NCBI GenBank assembly: GCA_963817065.1
Contig: CAWFMO010000001.1
Location: 868,001-932,000 of the forward strand
Source of the DNA: CAWFMO01 sp963817065
Lineage (GTDB): Bacteria > Actinomycetota > Thermoleophilia > Solirubrobacterales > 70-9
Direction of reading: 5' to 3'
Length of the DNA stretch: 64,000 nt
Part shown: piece by piece, positions 25,692-39,398 of the stretch
How positions within the stretch are numbered: position 1 is the stretch's first letter
How the letters are laid out: every line of letters begins with the position of its first letter
Made by a program: the position numbers and the translations under genes
Notes under the pieces: model-generated
What the model was told of the DNA's origin: nothing
What the model saw: the letters and a program-made list of their open reading frames with translations, nothing else
The model's database searches: none

Positions 25692-27750
25692 GTCGAAGAA
25701 GCCGAAGAAGCCGAAGAAGCCGCGGAAGCCGAAGAAGAACGACCCGGCCGAGGACGAGACCTTCGTCGAGGACGACGAGTTCCTCGCCGACCTCGACGCC
25801 GACCTCGACGAGATCGTCTCCGCCCCGACCGAGGAGCACCCGGCGCCCGAGGGCGCGATCGAGCCCGGCGGCGACGAGGACGCTGACGACGACGACGACG
25901 ACGAAGACACCGCGGTCTACGACGGCGCGCTCGAGGACGAGGAGGGGGTGTTCGAGGGCAACGGCGAGCCGCTCGAGCCCGTCGCCGAGGGCGACGAGGA
26001 CGACGGCGATGACGAGGACGAGGACGAGGAGCTCGACGACCCGCCCGTCGACGAGCAGGACGAGGACGAGGACTTCGAGGACGAGGAGTACGAAGACGAG
26101 GAGGCCGGGACCGCCGAGCAGCCGACCGAGGTCGCGGTCGCGGCATCGGGCGGCGGCGCGGGGTCCGGGGGCGGCGACGGGCAGACCGACTTCGGTCGTC
26201 CGCGCCGGCGCTTCCCGACCTGGGCGAGCTTCCTGACCGGGTCGCTGGCGGTCGTCGCCTCGGTCGCGGCGGCGACGGCGGCGAGCCTGATCCTCTACCT
26301 CGGCGACATCGCCGAAGGCCTCGCGGACGAGGAGGACCTGCCCGGCGTCGACAAGCTGCTCGAGACCGTCGACGGCGGCGCCCCGCAGACGATCCTGGTC
26401 GTCGGTTCCGACAAGCGCCTCGGCGACGGGGCCGGCAACGGGCTCTCCGACACCTCGATCCTGCTCCGGCTCGACCCCGACAAGGACGCGATCGCGCTGT
26501 TCTCGATCCCCCGAGACCTCGTCGTCAACATCCCCGGGCACGGGACCGACACCTTCAACACGGCGTTCTCGCTCGGCGGCCCGCAGCTCACGCTCGACAC
26601 GGTCAAGTCGCTGACCGGGCTCGAGGTCAACCATCTCGTCAACGTCAACTTCCGGGGCTTCGCCAAGGCGGTGCAGGCGATCGGCTGCGTCTACGTCGAC
26701 GTCGACCGCCGCTACTTCCACTCCAACGAGGGGCTCTCGGCGAGCGCCCAGTACGCCGAGATCGACGTCCGCCCCGGCTACCAGCGGCTCTGTGGCTTCA
26801 AGGCGCTCCAGTACGTGCGCTTCCGCCACACCGACAACGACATCGTCCGCTCCGCCCGCCAGCAGGACTTCCTGCGCCAGGCGCGGGCGCGGGTCCCGGC
26901 GACGAAGCTGTTCAGCGACCGCAAGGAGCTGATCAAGATCTTCACCGACTACACGAGCTCCGACATCAACGACGCCGGCACCATGCTCCAGGTCCTGAAG
27001 CTGTTCATCGAGGCCCGCGACCAGCCGGTCAAGGAGGTCCATTTCGAGGGCACGGTCGGCAACCGGGTGACCGCGACGCCGGGCCAGATCGAGCAGGCCG
27101 TGAGCCAGTTCCTCGGCATCGAGGGCAGCACCGGGCCGCGCGGCGACACCGCGGCCGGGGAGGACCCCGGAGCGACGCCGACCCCCGAGGAGCCGCCGCC
27201 GGCGGAGGGCTCGCAGGCGGCGAAGGGCGGCAAGGGCACCCCGGTCGAGCCGGCCGCTCCCGCGAAGCCGAAGAAGAAGAGCCCGACCGCCGGGCTCGAG
27301 ACCGGCAACTTCGGCAAGAAGCTCGCCTTCCGGATCCGGCGCCGCAACCGGAACTTCCCGGTCTACTACCCGGGGGCGATCATCCCCGGCTCAGAGTACG
27401 ACCAGCGCCCTCGCGCCTACACGCTCAAGGACAAATCGCTCGATCCGAGCGACACCTTCGGCTACAAGTTCACGCTCAGCACTCCCGACGGCCAGTACTA
27501 CGGGATGCAGGGGCTGAGCTGGAAGGACCCGCCGATCCTCGACGAGCCGCACGAGACCAAGGAGTTCGGCGACCGCACCTACAACCTCTACTTCAGCAAC
27601 GACCGGCTGCGGCTCGTCTCGTGGGAGACCGACGACGGCGTCTACTGGGTGTCGAACACCCTGCTCCAGAGCCTCTCCGGCGAGGAGATGCTCGGCATCG
27701 CCCGGGGCGCGAAGGTCCTCGAACCGCCCGAACCGCCATCAGGCAAGTAG
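25684..27750 (+). CDS. LytR-CpsA-Psr (LCP) family protein with charged cytoplasmic region and extra C-terminal domain
   Basis: 688 aa. LCP enzymes attach polyprenyl-linked glycans to peptidoglycan. Residues 5-18 are Lys/Pro-rich, 20-147 are extremely acidic, and one transmembrane helix spans about 183-207. The LCP domain follows (about 235-395) with TILVVGSDKR, LSDTSILLRL, FSIPRDLVVNIPGHGTDTFN and VRFRHTDNDIVR, supplying the conserved Arg and Asp residues. A Pro/Ala linker leads to a 160-residue C-terminal domain (FAIRRRN region onward) that I do not recognise, with no match to LytR_C by eye. Neighbouring sugar-nucleotide genes fit a glycan-ligase role. Confidence 0.88.
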   Translation: MAESKKPKKPKKPRKPKKNDPAEDETFVEDDEFLADLDADLDEIVSAPTEEHPAPEGAIEPGGDEDADDDDDDEDTAVYDGALEDEEGVFEGNGEPLEPVAEGDEDDGDDEDEDEELDDPPVDEQDEDEDFEDEEYEDEEAGTAEQPTEVAVAASGGGAGSGGGDGQTDFGRPRRRFPTWASFLTGSLAVVASVAAATAASLILYLGDIAEGLADEEDLPGVDKLLETVDGGAPQTILVVGSDKRLGDGAGNGLSDTSILLRLDPDKDAIALFSIPRDLVVNIPGHGTDTFNTAFSLGGPQLTLDTVKSLTGLEVNHLVNVNFRGFAKAVQAIGCVYVDVDRRYFHSNEGLSASAQYAEIDVRPGYQRLCGFKALQYVRFRHTDNDIVRSARQQDFLRQARARVPATKLFSDRKELIKIFTDYTSSDINDAGTMLQVLKLFIEARDQPVKEVHFEGTVGNRVTATPGQIEQAVSQFLGIEGSTGPRGDTAAGEDPGATPTPEEPPPAEGSQAAKGGKGTPVEPAAPAKPKKKSPTAGLETGNFGKKLAFRIRRRNRNFPVYYPGAIIPGSEYDQRPRAYTLKDKSLDPSDTFGYKFTLSTPDGQYYGMQGLSWKDPPILDEPHETKEFGDRTYNLYFSNDRLRLVSWETDDGVYWVSNTLLQSLSGEEMLGIARGAKVLEPPEPPSGK

Positions 27751-29052
27751 ATGAGCGAATCCGGGAAGGCGCCGATCGGCGTCGTCGGCGTCGGTTGGGT
27801 CGGCCTGGTGACGGCGGCCTGCTTCGCCGAGCTCGGGCACGAGGTGGTTGCGCGCGACATCGACGACGCCAAGATCGAGGCGCTCAACCGCGGAGAGATC
27901 CCGATCCACGAGCCGAAGCTCGCCGAGCTTCTCGAGAAGAACTCGGAGCGGCTCACTTTCACGACCGGCCTCGACCCCCTGCTCGCCGGCCCGGAGCTGA
28001 TCTTCATCTGCGTCGAGACGCCGCCGACTCGCTCGGGTGACGCCGACCTCTCGGCGGTCACGAGGGCGATCGAGGAGATCAAGGACGCTGAGAACGTGAC
28101 CCTGGTGATGAAGAGCACGGTCCCGGTCGGCACCGGCGAGACGCTTCGCCGCCGCGTCCCGGGCGTCCCCTACGTCTCATGCCCCGAGTTCCTGCGCGAG
28201 GGCTCGGCGGTCCAGGACTTCCTCGAGCCCGACCGGGTTGTGATCGGCGCCGCCGCCGAGGACGCGGACTCCGCCGATCGTGTCGAGCGGGCCTACGCCG
28301 CGGTCGAGGCGCCGGTCGTGCGCACCGACCTCGCGAGCGCCGAGATGATCAAGCTCGCCTCGAACGCGTTCCTCGCGACCAAGATCAGCTTCATCAACGA
28401 GATCGCCAACGTCTCCGAGGAGCTCGGCGCCGACGTCACCGAGGTCGCCAGGGGCATGGGCCTCGACCCGCGGATCGGCGATCGCTTCCTCCAGGCGGGG
28501 ATCGGCTTCGGCGGGAGTTGTTTCCCGAAGGACACCACGGCGCTCAAGCAGCTCGCCGGCAATTCGGGCTACCACTTCCAGCTCCTGAGCTCGGTGATCG
28601 AGGTCAACGAGCTCCAGAAGCGGCGCGTGGTCGGCAAGCTCGAGCGCCACCTCGGCTCGCTCGACGGCAAGAAGGTCGCGCTGCTCGGGCTCGCGTTCAA
28701 GCCCGACACCGACGACATGCGCGAGGCCTCGAGCCTGGTGCTCGCGGCGCGACTCCAGGGGGAGGGGGCCGAGGTCAGCGCCTACGACCCGGTCGCCGAG
28801 GCGACCGCCCGCGACCTGCTGCCCGGGATCGAGATCAGCGGCTCGGCGCTCGATGCGCTCCGCGGCGCCGACGCGGCGGTGCTGGTCACCGAGTGGCCCG
28901 AGTTCGCGGAGCTCGACTGGACCGAGGCCGCGAAGGCGATGTCGACCCCGGTGATCGTCGACGGGCGCAACTTTCTCGACCCCGAGAAGCTGCGCGCCGC
29001 GGGCTTTTCCTACGAGGGCATCGGCCGCCCCGCGATGGCGGCGCAGGGCTGA
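27751..29052 (+). CDS. UDP-glucose/GDP-mannose dehydrogenase family protein
   Basis: 433 aa. It oxidises a nucleotide sugar C6 alcohol to the acid with two NAD+. An N-terminal Rossmann motif IGVVGVGWVGLVTAACFAEL, the CVETPPTRSGDADLS and STVPVGTGE blocks, and the catalytic cysteine in GIGFGGSCFPKD are present. The C-terminal NAD/UDP domain starts near LLGLAFKPDTDDMREASS. UDP-glucose 6-dehydrogenase is the likeliest activity. It starts directly after the LCP stop and overlaps the next gene by 1 nt. Confidence 0.92.
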   Translation: MSESGKAPIGVVGVGWVGLVTAACFAELGHEVVARDIDDAKIEALNRGEIPIHEPKLAELLEKNSERLTFTTGLDPLLAGPELIFICVETPPTRSGDADLSAVTRAIEEIKDAENVTLVMKSTVPVGTGETLRRRVPGVPYVSCPEFLREGSAVQDFLEPDRVVIGAAAEDADSADRVERAYAAVEAPVVRTDLASAEMIKLASNAFLATKISFINEIANVSEELGADVTEVARGMGLDPRIGDRFLQAGIGFGGSCFPKDTTALKQLAGNSGYHFQLLSSVIEVNELQKRRVVGKLERHLGSLDGKKVALLGLAFKPDTDDMREASSLVLAARLQGEGAEVSAYDPVAEATARDLLPGIEISGSALDALRGADAAVLVTEWPEFAELDWTEAAKAMSTPVIVDGRNFLDPEKLRAAGFSYEGIGRPAMAAQG

Positions 29053-30095
29053 TGCAGGCGCTCGTCCTCGTCGGCGGGGAAGGGACGCGGCTCCGGCCGC
29101 TGACCGCGCGGACCCCGAAGCCGGCGCTGCCGCTCGTCGGGCGGCCGTTCATCTCCTACATGCTCGAGTGGCTCGCGCGCCACGGGTTCGACGACGTCGT
29201 CCTCGCCTGCGCGTTCGAGCCCGACAAGCTGCGCGCGGCGATCGGGGACGGGGAGCCGGGGCAGTCGCTCCGCTACGTCACCGAGCCCGAGCGCCGCGGG
29301 ACGGCCGGGGCGATCCGCTACGCCGAGGACCTGCTCGAGGATCGCTTTCTCGCGGTCAACGGCGACCTGCTCAGCGACCTCGACCTCGGGGCGCTCATCG
29401 CCGATCACGAGCGCGCCGGGGCCGCCGCGACGATCGCCCTCCACGAGGTCGAGGACGCGACCGGGTTCGGCCTCGTGCACCGCGACGAGGACGGCTGGGT
29501 GACCGAGTTCGCCGAGAAGCCCGACCCCGAGGTCGCCTCATCCGGCGGGGCGATCAACGCCGGCGCCTACGTCCTCGAGCGTGCCGCGCTCGAGGCGATC
29601 CCGCCCGACCGCGAGGTCTCGATCGAGCGCGAGGTCTTTCCCTCGCTCGTCGGCCACGGGCTGCGGGCGCTGCCGCTCGAGGGCTACTGGCTCGACATCG
29701 GCACCCCCGAGCGCTTCCTGCAAGCGAGCTGGGACATCCTCGAGCGCAGGGTCGAGTCCTCGGTCGGCGAGCGCGCGGCGCCCGACGGCCTGTTGATCGA
29801 GCCCGACGCCGAGCTCAGCCCCGACGCCGAGGTCGTCGCGCCGGCGCTCGTGCGCGCGAACGCGCGGATCGCCGGCGGGGCCGCGGTCGGCCCGCGGGCG
29901 GTGATCGACCCCGAGAGCAGGATCGAGGCCGGGGCGAGTGTGCGCTCTTCGATCGTCGGGGAGCGCTGCAGCGTCGGCGCCGGCGCGGCGCTCGATCAGG
30001 CGATCCTCGCCCCCGGCGTCGAAGTCGCGGCCGGGGCGAGCCTGGAGCCCGGCAGCGTGGTCGGCGAAGATGAACTCGTGGGAACCCCAGGATGA
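29052..30095 (+). CDS. Sugar-1-phosphate nucleotidyltransferase (mannose-1-phosphate guanylyltransferase-like)
   Basis: 347 aa from ATG 29052 (TGATG overlap). Nucleotide-binding signature ALVLVGGEGTRLRPLTARTPKPALP, the metal site VNGDLLSDLD, and EFAEKPDP typical of GDP-mannose or dTDP-glucose pyrophosphorylases. Residues 250-340 form a left-handed beta-helix-like tail with hexapeptide-type repeats (AGASV, GAGAALD). The adjacent phosphoglucose/phosphomannose isomerase gene (4-nt overlap) favours mannose-1-phosphate as substrate. Confidence 0.85.
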   Translation: MQALVLVGGEGTRLRPLTARTPKPALPLVGRPFISYMLEWLARHGFDDVVLACAFEPDKLRAAIGDGEPGQSLRYVTEPERRGTAGAIRYAEDLLEDRFLAVNGDLLSDLDLGALIADHERAGAAATIALHEVEDATGFGLVHRDEDGWVTEFAEKPDPEVASSGGAINAGAYVLERAALEAIPPDREVSIEREVFPSLVGHGLRALPLEGYWLDIGTPERFLQASWDILERRVESSVGERAAPDGLLIEPDAELSPDAEVVAPALVRANARIAGGAAVGPRAVIDPESRIEAGASVRSSIVGERCSVGAGAALDQAILAPGVEVAAGASLEPGSVVGEDELVGTPG

Positions 30096-31119
30096 CCAAA
30101 CAGGGAATTGAAAAGCTTCGCGAGGTCGACAGCGGCGACCAGCTCGGCGCGGTGCTCGCGCTGCCCGACCACCTGCGCGACGCGCTCTGGCGGATCGAGT
30201 CCGCGCGGCTCGAGCCGACCGAGGCCTCCTCGGTGATCGTCTGCGGGATGGGCGGCTCGGCGATCGGCGGCGATCTCGCGCGGGCGGCGTTCGGAAACAG
30301 GCTCGGGAAGCCGATGCTGACGGCGCGCGGCTACGAGCTGCCGCCGGGGGCGCGGCCCGACTCGCTCGTCCTCTGCTCGAGCTATTCGGGCGAGACCGAG
30401 GAGGCGCTCGCCTGTTACGAGGGCGCCGAGGCGCTCGGCGCGAAGCGGATCGCCGCGACGACCGGCGGCAAGCTGGCGGAGCTCTCGCGCGCCGACGGCG
30501 TCCCGGTGATCGGACTGCCGGCCGGGCTCCAGCCGCGGGCCGCGGTCGGCTACATGTTCAGCGTCGCCGCCGAGGCCGCCGCGCTCGCCGACGCGGGGCC
30601 GCGCCTCAACACCGAGATCGACAGCTCCGCCGCCCACCTCGAGAAGACCAAGGACTCGCTGGTGGTCCAGGCCGGGGAGATCGCCGCTCTGATCACCGGG
30701 AAGACGCCCGTCATCTACGGCTGCGGGCTGACCGAGGCCGTCGCGCTGCGCTGGAAGACTCAGCTCAACGAGAACGCAAAGGTCCTGGCCTTCGCCTCGC
30801 GCATCCCCGAGGCCGACCACAACGAGATCGCGGGTTGGGAGGGTGCAAGCGAGAGCGGTCGTTTCGCCGCCGTCTTCCTCGAGGACAGCGACCAGCACCC
30901 GCGCGAGCGCGAGCGGATCGAGCTGACCGCGAAGGTGATCGAGCCTCACGCCGAGTGCGTCGTACGGGTCGAGACCGACGGGGAGACCCGGACCGAGCGG
31001 ATGCTCCAGGCGGTGATGCTCGGCGACCTCGTCTCGCTGCATGTCGCCGCCAACCGTGCCGTCGACCCATCTCAGGTCGCGGCGATCGAGGACTTCAAGA
31101 AGCAGCTCGGACACAGCTG

Positions 31120-31120
<1 letters not shown>
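30092..31120 (+). CDS. Bifunctional phosphoglucose/phosphomannose isomerase (SIS domain)
   Basis: 342 aa. It interconverts fructose-6-phosphate with glucose-6-phosphate and mannose-6-phosphate. SIS features: VIVCGMGGSAIGGDLAR, LVLCSSYSGETEEALACYEGA and IAATTGGKLAEL. The C-terminal half has LNENAKVLAFASRIPEADHNEIAGW, the PGI/PMI family signature with the catalytic His and Glu. Overlaps with both neighbours indicate one operon supplying mannose or glucose nucleotides. Confidence 0.92.
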
Positions 31121-31865
<745 letters not shown>

Positions 31866-31869
<4 letters not shown>

Positions 31870-34442
31870 GGTCGTACTACTCGCTGACCTGGCGGCAGCT
31901 GCGCGCGCGGCGGATGCGGGTGCTGCTGACCGCGCTCGGGATCGTGCTCGGGGTCGGGATGATCACCGGCGTTCTGCTGCTCTCGGCGACGATCCGCAGC
32001 ACGTTCACCGACCTCTTCGACTCGGTCTACGGCAAGACCGACCTCGTCGTCTCCGGGACCCAGTCGACCGGCTCGCTGCCGCTCGAGAGCCTCGCGCGCG
32101 CGAAGCGGGTCGAGGGGGTCGACGACGCGACCGCGAACGTCTTCTCGACCCTGACCCTGATCGACGAGCGCGGCGAGGCCCAGGAGGGCAACGCGGCGAG
32201 CGTCAACGTCGTCGGCCTCGACCCCGACGCGCCCGACTTCAGCGACACGAAGACGGTCGAGGGGCGGCGGGTCGGGGGCGGCGGGGAGATCACCCTCGAC
32301 CGCGGCTTCGCTGAGACCAACGGGATCGAGATCGGCGAGGAGGTCCGGCTCGCGGCCCCAGCGGGGGTGATCGAGCCGAAGCTCGTCGGGACGGTCGAGT
32401 TCTCGGGCGGGCTCGAGTTCGGAGGCCAGGGCTTCGGCGCGATGCCGCTCGGCTTCGCCCGCGACGCGTTCGACAAGCCCGACGTCTGGGACGAGGTCGA
32501 GGTCGTCGTCGACGGCGGCCAGCCCGAGATCGACGCGGTCGAGAAGCGGCTCGGGACCGAGTTCGGGAAGGGGGTCGAGATCAACACCCCGCAGGGCAAG
32601 AGCGAGGAGGTCGAGGAGCAGCTCCAGGCCTTCAACGTCGTCCTCTACTTCTTCGCCGGCATGGCGCTGTTCGTCGGCGGCTTCCTGATCTTCAACGCGT
32701 TCAACATGACCGTGCTCCAGCGGATGCGCGAGATCGGGATGCAGCGCACGCTCGGGGCGACCGGCGGGATGATCGTGCGCTCGGTGCTGATCGAAGCGCT
32801 CGCGCTCGGGGTCGCCGGAGCTGCGATCGGGCTCGGGCTCGGGGTCGTGCTGGCGCTGGGGCTGATCGAGCTGATGAAGTCGTTCGGGTTCCCGATCGGC
32901 GAGCTGAAGTTCACCGCGATCGCCCCGATCGCGGCGGTCGGCACCGGGGTGCTGACGGCCTGCCTCGGGGCGCTGACCCCGGCCCGCCGCGCCGGGCGGA
33001 TCGCGCCGATCCGCGCGATCCTCGGCACGCAGGGGCTCCGCGACCGCCCCGGCGCCGCGCGCGCCGCGCTCGGAGTCGCGCTGCTCATCCCGGGGCTCGC
33101 GGGCGCGTTCCAGCTCGGCGCGGCCGACGAGACCACCAACCTCGTCGTCGCGGCGGGGATCGGGGGGACGATCGCGACCTTCTTCGGGATCGCGCTGCTG
33201 GCGCCGTTCCTGATCCGTCCGCTGACCGCGGCCCTGTCATATCCGATTCGCGTGCTCTCGCCGGTCGAGGGCCGGATCGCCGCCGACTCGGCGCGCTCGA
33301 ACCCGATCCGCACCGCCGCTACCGCGACCGCGCTGATGATCGGCCTGGCGCTCGTCGTCGCGGTCAACACCCTCGGCTCGAGCTTCCTGCACACGATCTC
33401 CGACGAGCTCGACAAGAGCTTCGCCCGCGACCTGACCGTCCAGCCGCGCAACTTCGCCCCAGGCCAGGGGCCCCAGCAGACGATCGCCAAGGGGCTCGCG
33501 AAGCGGCTCGCGGCGCTCCCCGACGCCGAGGTCGTCACCGCCCAGAGCCTGATCTCGGTTCCCCACCTGCCCTCGAAGCGCGGCAGCGATGACGACCCCC
33601 CGGGGCTGCTGATCGCCTTCGACCCCGAGGCCTACCCCGACGTCGACTCGACCGACTTCGACACCGGGTCGACCCGCGAGGCCGGATTTCGGCGCATGGC
33701 CGCGGGCGGGGTCTCGATCGGGCGCGGGTACGCCGATGAGGCCGGGATCGAGGTCGGCGACACGATGGTGCTCGAGGGCCCGTCCGGGCGCCGGACCGCG
33801 AAGGTCGCGGGGATTGTCGACACCGTCTTCGCCGGCGGGCAGACGGTCGGGATGTCGCGGGAGACGATGCGCGACGTGTTCGGGATCGACGTCGACTCGC
33901 AGATCGCGCTCAAGGCGAAGAGCGACGAGGCTCGCGACGACCTCCAGCGCTCGGTCGAGAAGCTGCTCAAGCGCGATTACCCGAACCTGGCCGCGCTCTC
34001 GAACGACGAGCTCCAGTCCGACATCGAGGGCCAGGTTTCACAGCAGTTCGGGTTCTTCAACGCGATCGTCGGGGTCGCGATCTTCGTCAGCCTGTTCGGG
34101 ATCATCAACACGCTCTCGATGTCGGTGATCGAGCGCACCCGCGAGATCGGCGTCCTGCGCGCGCTCGGCACGACCCGCTGGCAGGTCCGCCGCACGGTCG
34201 GCGACGAGAGCCTGATCATCGCCCTGATCGGGGCGGTGATGGGGATCTCGATCGGCGCCGGCCTCGGCTTCGCGCTGCTCAAGGGCCTCTCGTTCGGGAT
34301 CCCCGGCGTCACCTACCGGGCCCCGATCGAGACGATGATCGGGGTCGCGGTCGCCGCCGTCGTGCTCGGGATCATCGCCGCGGTGCTGCCCGCGCGGCGC
34401 GCCGCGCGCCTCGACGTCGTCGAGGCGCTCAGCTACGAGTAG
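31866..34442 (+). CDS. FtsX-like ABC transporter permease
   Basis: 858 aa, TTG start overlapping the ATPase gene by 4 nt. It begins YSLTWRQLRARRMRVLLTALGIVLGVGM, a typical MacB-type first helix. It has two periplasmic/extracytoplasmic MacB_PCD-like domains and two FtsX domains (near residues 260-390, with RMREIGMQRTLGATGG, and 720-850, with RTREIGVLRALGTTRWQVRR). Such duplicated permeases act as the whole membrane unit with the ATPase. Substrate unknown; a cell-wall lipid or lipoprotein is plausible given the neighbours. Confidence 0.92.
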
Positions 34443-34472
34443 TCGCCGCCCCCGGCCTGATAGAAGGCGCGG

Positions 34473-35435
34473 ATGCGCGCGATGATCCTCGCCGCCGGGC
34501 TCGGCACCCGGATGCGGCCAATGACCGAGCGGATGCCGAAGCCGCTCGCCCCGGTGCTCAACCGGCCGGTGATGGAGCACATCGCCGCGCTGCTGGCCCG
34601 GCAGGGGTTCACCGAGGTGATCGCCAACCTCTCCTACCTTCCCGAGCAGATCCGCGAGCACTTCGGCGACGGCTCCGATTTCGGGATCGAGCTCACCTAC
34701 AGCGACGAGCCGGAGCCGCTCGGGACCGCCGGCGGGGTGCGCAAGGCCGCCGACTTCCTGACCGGCGGGGAGGAGGGCTCGTTCCTGATCATCTCCGGCG
34801 ACGCGCTCACCGACATCGACCTCGTCGCGATGCGCGCCGCGCACGAGGCGCACGGCGGGATCGGCACCCTGGCGACCAAGCGGGTCGACGACACGACCCA
34901 GTTCGGGGTCGCGATCACCGACGCCGAGGGGCGGATCTCGGGCTTCCAGGAGAAGCCCGACCCGGCCGAGGCGCTCTCCGACCTCGCCAACTGCGGGATC
35001 TACATGTTCCGCTCCGAGATCTTCGATTACTTCCCCGGGCCCGGGCACCGGAGCCCGGCCGGCGACGAGGACCAGCCGGAGGGGTTCGTCGACTGGGCCC
35101 AGGACGTCTTCCCGACACTGCTCGACGGCGACGTGCCCTTCTACTCGCACGCGATCGAGGCCTACTGGAACGACATCGGGTCGGTCGACGAGTACCTGCA
35201 GTCGAACTTCGACGCGCTCGCGGGCGAGGTCGAGGTCGAGCCCGACGGCGAGCTCGTCGACGGTGTGCTCGTCGGCCCCGGCTGCGAGATCGGCGAGGGC
35301 GCCGAGCTGCGGGCCCCGGCCGTGCTCGGGCGCGGCTGCCGGGTCGGCGAGCGGGCGAAGCTGCGCGGATGCGTGCTGCTCGACGGTGCCGAGCTTCGCC
35401 CGGGCGCGATCGCCCTCGGCGGCGTCCTCGGCTGA
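34473..35435 (+). CDS. NDP-sugar nucleotidyltransferase (mannose-1-phosphate guanylyltransferase-like)
   Basis: 320 aa. MILAAGLGTRMRPMTERMPKP is the pyrophosphorylase signature; LTDIDLVAMR provides metal binding and FQEKPDP the sugar site. A short hexapeptide-like tail (VGPGCEIGEGAELRAP) ends the protein. It is a distant paralogue of the gene at 29052. A TAGAAG hexamer at 34461-34466 is 6 nt before the ATG, suggesting its own leaderless transcript. Substrate is not certain; glucose-1-phosphate or mannose-1-phosphate are both possible. Confidence 0.85.
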   Translation: MRAMILAAGLGTRMRPMTERMPKPLAPVLNRPVMEHIAALLARQGFTEVIANLSYLPEQIREHFGDGSDFGIELTYSDEPEPLGTAGGVRKAADFLTGGEEGSFLIISGDALTDIDLVAMRAAHEAHGGIGTLATKRVDDTTQFGVAITDAEGRISGFQEKPDPAEALSDLANCGIYMFRSEIFDYFPGPGHRSPAGDEDQPEGFVDWAQDVFPTLLDGDVPFYSHAIEAYWNDIGSVDEYLQSNFDALAGEVEVEPDGELVDGVLVGPGCEIGEGAELRAPAVLGRGCRVGERAKLRGCVLLDGAELRPGAIALGGVLG

Positions 35436-35501
35436 GGATCTGACACAGGGCTGACACACCGCGCGCGCCCCGCTCGCCCTTCGCGCTGCCAGGCTCGGCG
35501 C

Positions 35502-36125
35502 GTGGCCGGATACCCGGAGCTGATCAGCCTGATCGCCCCGCCGCGCTGTCCGCTCTGCCGCGGGCGCTGCGGGGCGCGGGAGCCGGTCTGCTCGCGCTGC
35601 CGGGAGGCGATCGGCGCCGCCACAGCCCTGCGCGAGCCCGGGCCGCGCGGCCTCGACCTCGTCGTCTCGGCCGGCCCCCACGAAGGCGCGATCCGCTCGC
35701 TCGTCGCGGGGCTCAAGTTCGGCGGCCGCCTCCAGCTCGCGGGGCTCGCCGCCGAGGCGATCGCCGCCGCGGCGCCGCCCGCCTCATTGCACGGCGCGAT
35801 CGTCGCGGTGCCGCCCGACCCGCTGCGCTACCGGGTCCGCGGCTTCGACCCGGCCGAGCGGATCGCGCTCGCGCTCGCCCGCCGGACGGAGCTGGAGATC
35901 GAGAGCTGCCTGGAGCGCGCCCCCGGGCGGCGCCAGGTCGGCAGGGCGCGCCGCGAGCGGCTCGGTTCGCCGCCGCGGGTCGAGGCCTGGCGGGCGGGCC
36001 CGCGGGAGGCGCTGCTCGTCGACGACGTCTGGACAACCGGCGCGACGCTCGCGGCCTGCGCGCGGGCCCTGCGCGCCGCGGGAAGCGAGCGGGTTACGGC
36101 CTTGACAGTCGCCCATGCGACCTAG
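35502..36125 (+). CDS. ComF family phosphoribosyltransferase-like protein
   Basis: 207 aa, GTG start. An N-terminal zinc ribbon has CPLCRGRC and CSRCREAIG; the C-terminal PRTase fold has the PRPP loop ALLVDDVWTTGATLAACARALR. ComF-type proteins are linked to DNA uptake in transformable bacteria but occur widely elsewhere. Gene position before hpf and secA is common in actinobacteria. The 66-nt upstream gap contains a direct repeat CTGACACA (around 35440 and 35451). Confidence 0.88.
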   Translation: MAGYPELISLIAPPRCPLCRGRCGAREPVCSRCREAIGAATALREPGPRGLDLVVSAGPHEGAIRSLVAGLKFGGRLQLAGLAAEAIAAAAPPASLHGAIVAVPPDPLRYRVRGFDPAERIALALARRTELEIESCLERAPGRRQVGRARRERLGSPPRVEAWRAGPREALLVDDVWTTGATLAACARALRAAGSERVTALTVAHAT

Positions 36126-36159
36126 GATCATTGGTGGGCCACCCGCGAAAGGAGACGAC

Positions 36160-36507
36160 GTGAAGATCGAGGTTCAGGGAAGGAACATCGAGGTCACCGC
36201 GGAGCTCTACGACGCGGTCGTCAGCCGCTTCAAGCGGGTCGGCAAGCAGGTCCCCGACGTCGCGACGCTCGAGGTCAAGCTGAGCGAGGAGCGCAACCCC
36301 TCGATCGCCGACAAGTACGTCGCCGACGCGACGCTGTTCACCAAGGGCGCGACGCTGCGCGCCAAGGAGGCCTCGCCCGAGATGCTGCACACGATCCACG
36401 AGCTCGCCGAGGACATCCGACGCCAGGTCAAGCGCCACAAGGAGAAGCTCCGCAAGCGCCACCGTACGCGCCGGCTCATGGCCCGGATGCGCGGCCGCAC
36501 CGCCTGA
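36160..36507 (+). CDS. hpf: Ribosome hibernation promoting factor, short form
   Basis: 115 aa from GTG 36160, supported by an AAAGGAG SD 5 nt upstream. An RaiA/HPF fold: KIEVQGRNIEVTAELYDAVVSRFKRV with the basic helix ending KRHKEKLRKRHRTRRL. It binds the 30S mRNA channel and inactivates ribosomes in stationary phase. It lacks the C-terminal dimerisation domain of the long HPF common in Gram-positive bacteria and instead ends in a strongly basic tail of about 25 residues. Confidence 0.9.
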   Translation: MKIEVQGRNIEVTAELYDAVVSRFKRVGKQVPDVATLEVKLSEERNPSIADKYVADATLFTKGATLRAKEASPEMLHTIHELAEDIRRQVKRHKEKLRKRHRTRRLMARMRGRTA

Positions 36508-36524
36508 CGCGGTCCCCGCTTCGC

Positions 36525-36530
36525 TACGCT
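36525..36530 (+). promoter_or_regulatory. Candidate -10 box for secA
   Basis: TACGCT, 8 nt before the secA ATG. A CTGACG (36504-36509) 15 nt upstream could be a -35. No SD precedes the ATG, so the mRNA may be leaderless. Confidence 0.35.
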
Positions 36531-36538
36531 GAATCCTG

Positions 36539-39367
<2,829 letters not shown>

Positions 39368-39398
39368 GCGCCCCGGACGCGGAGCGGGGGACGCGCCG

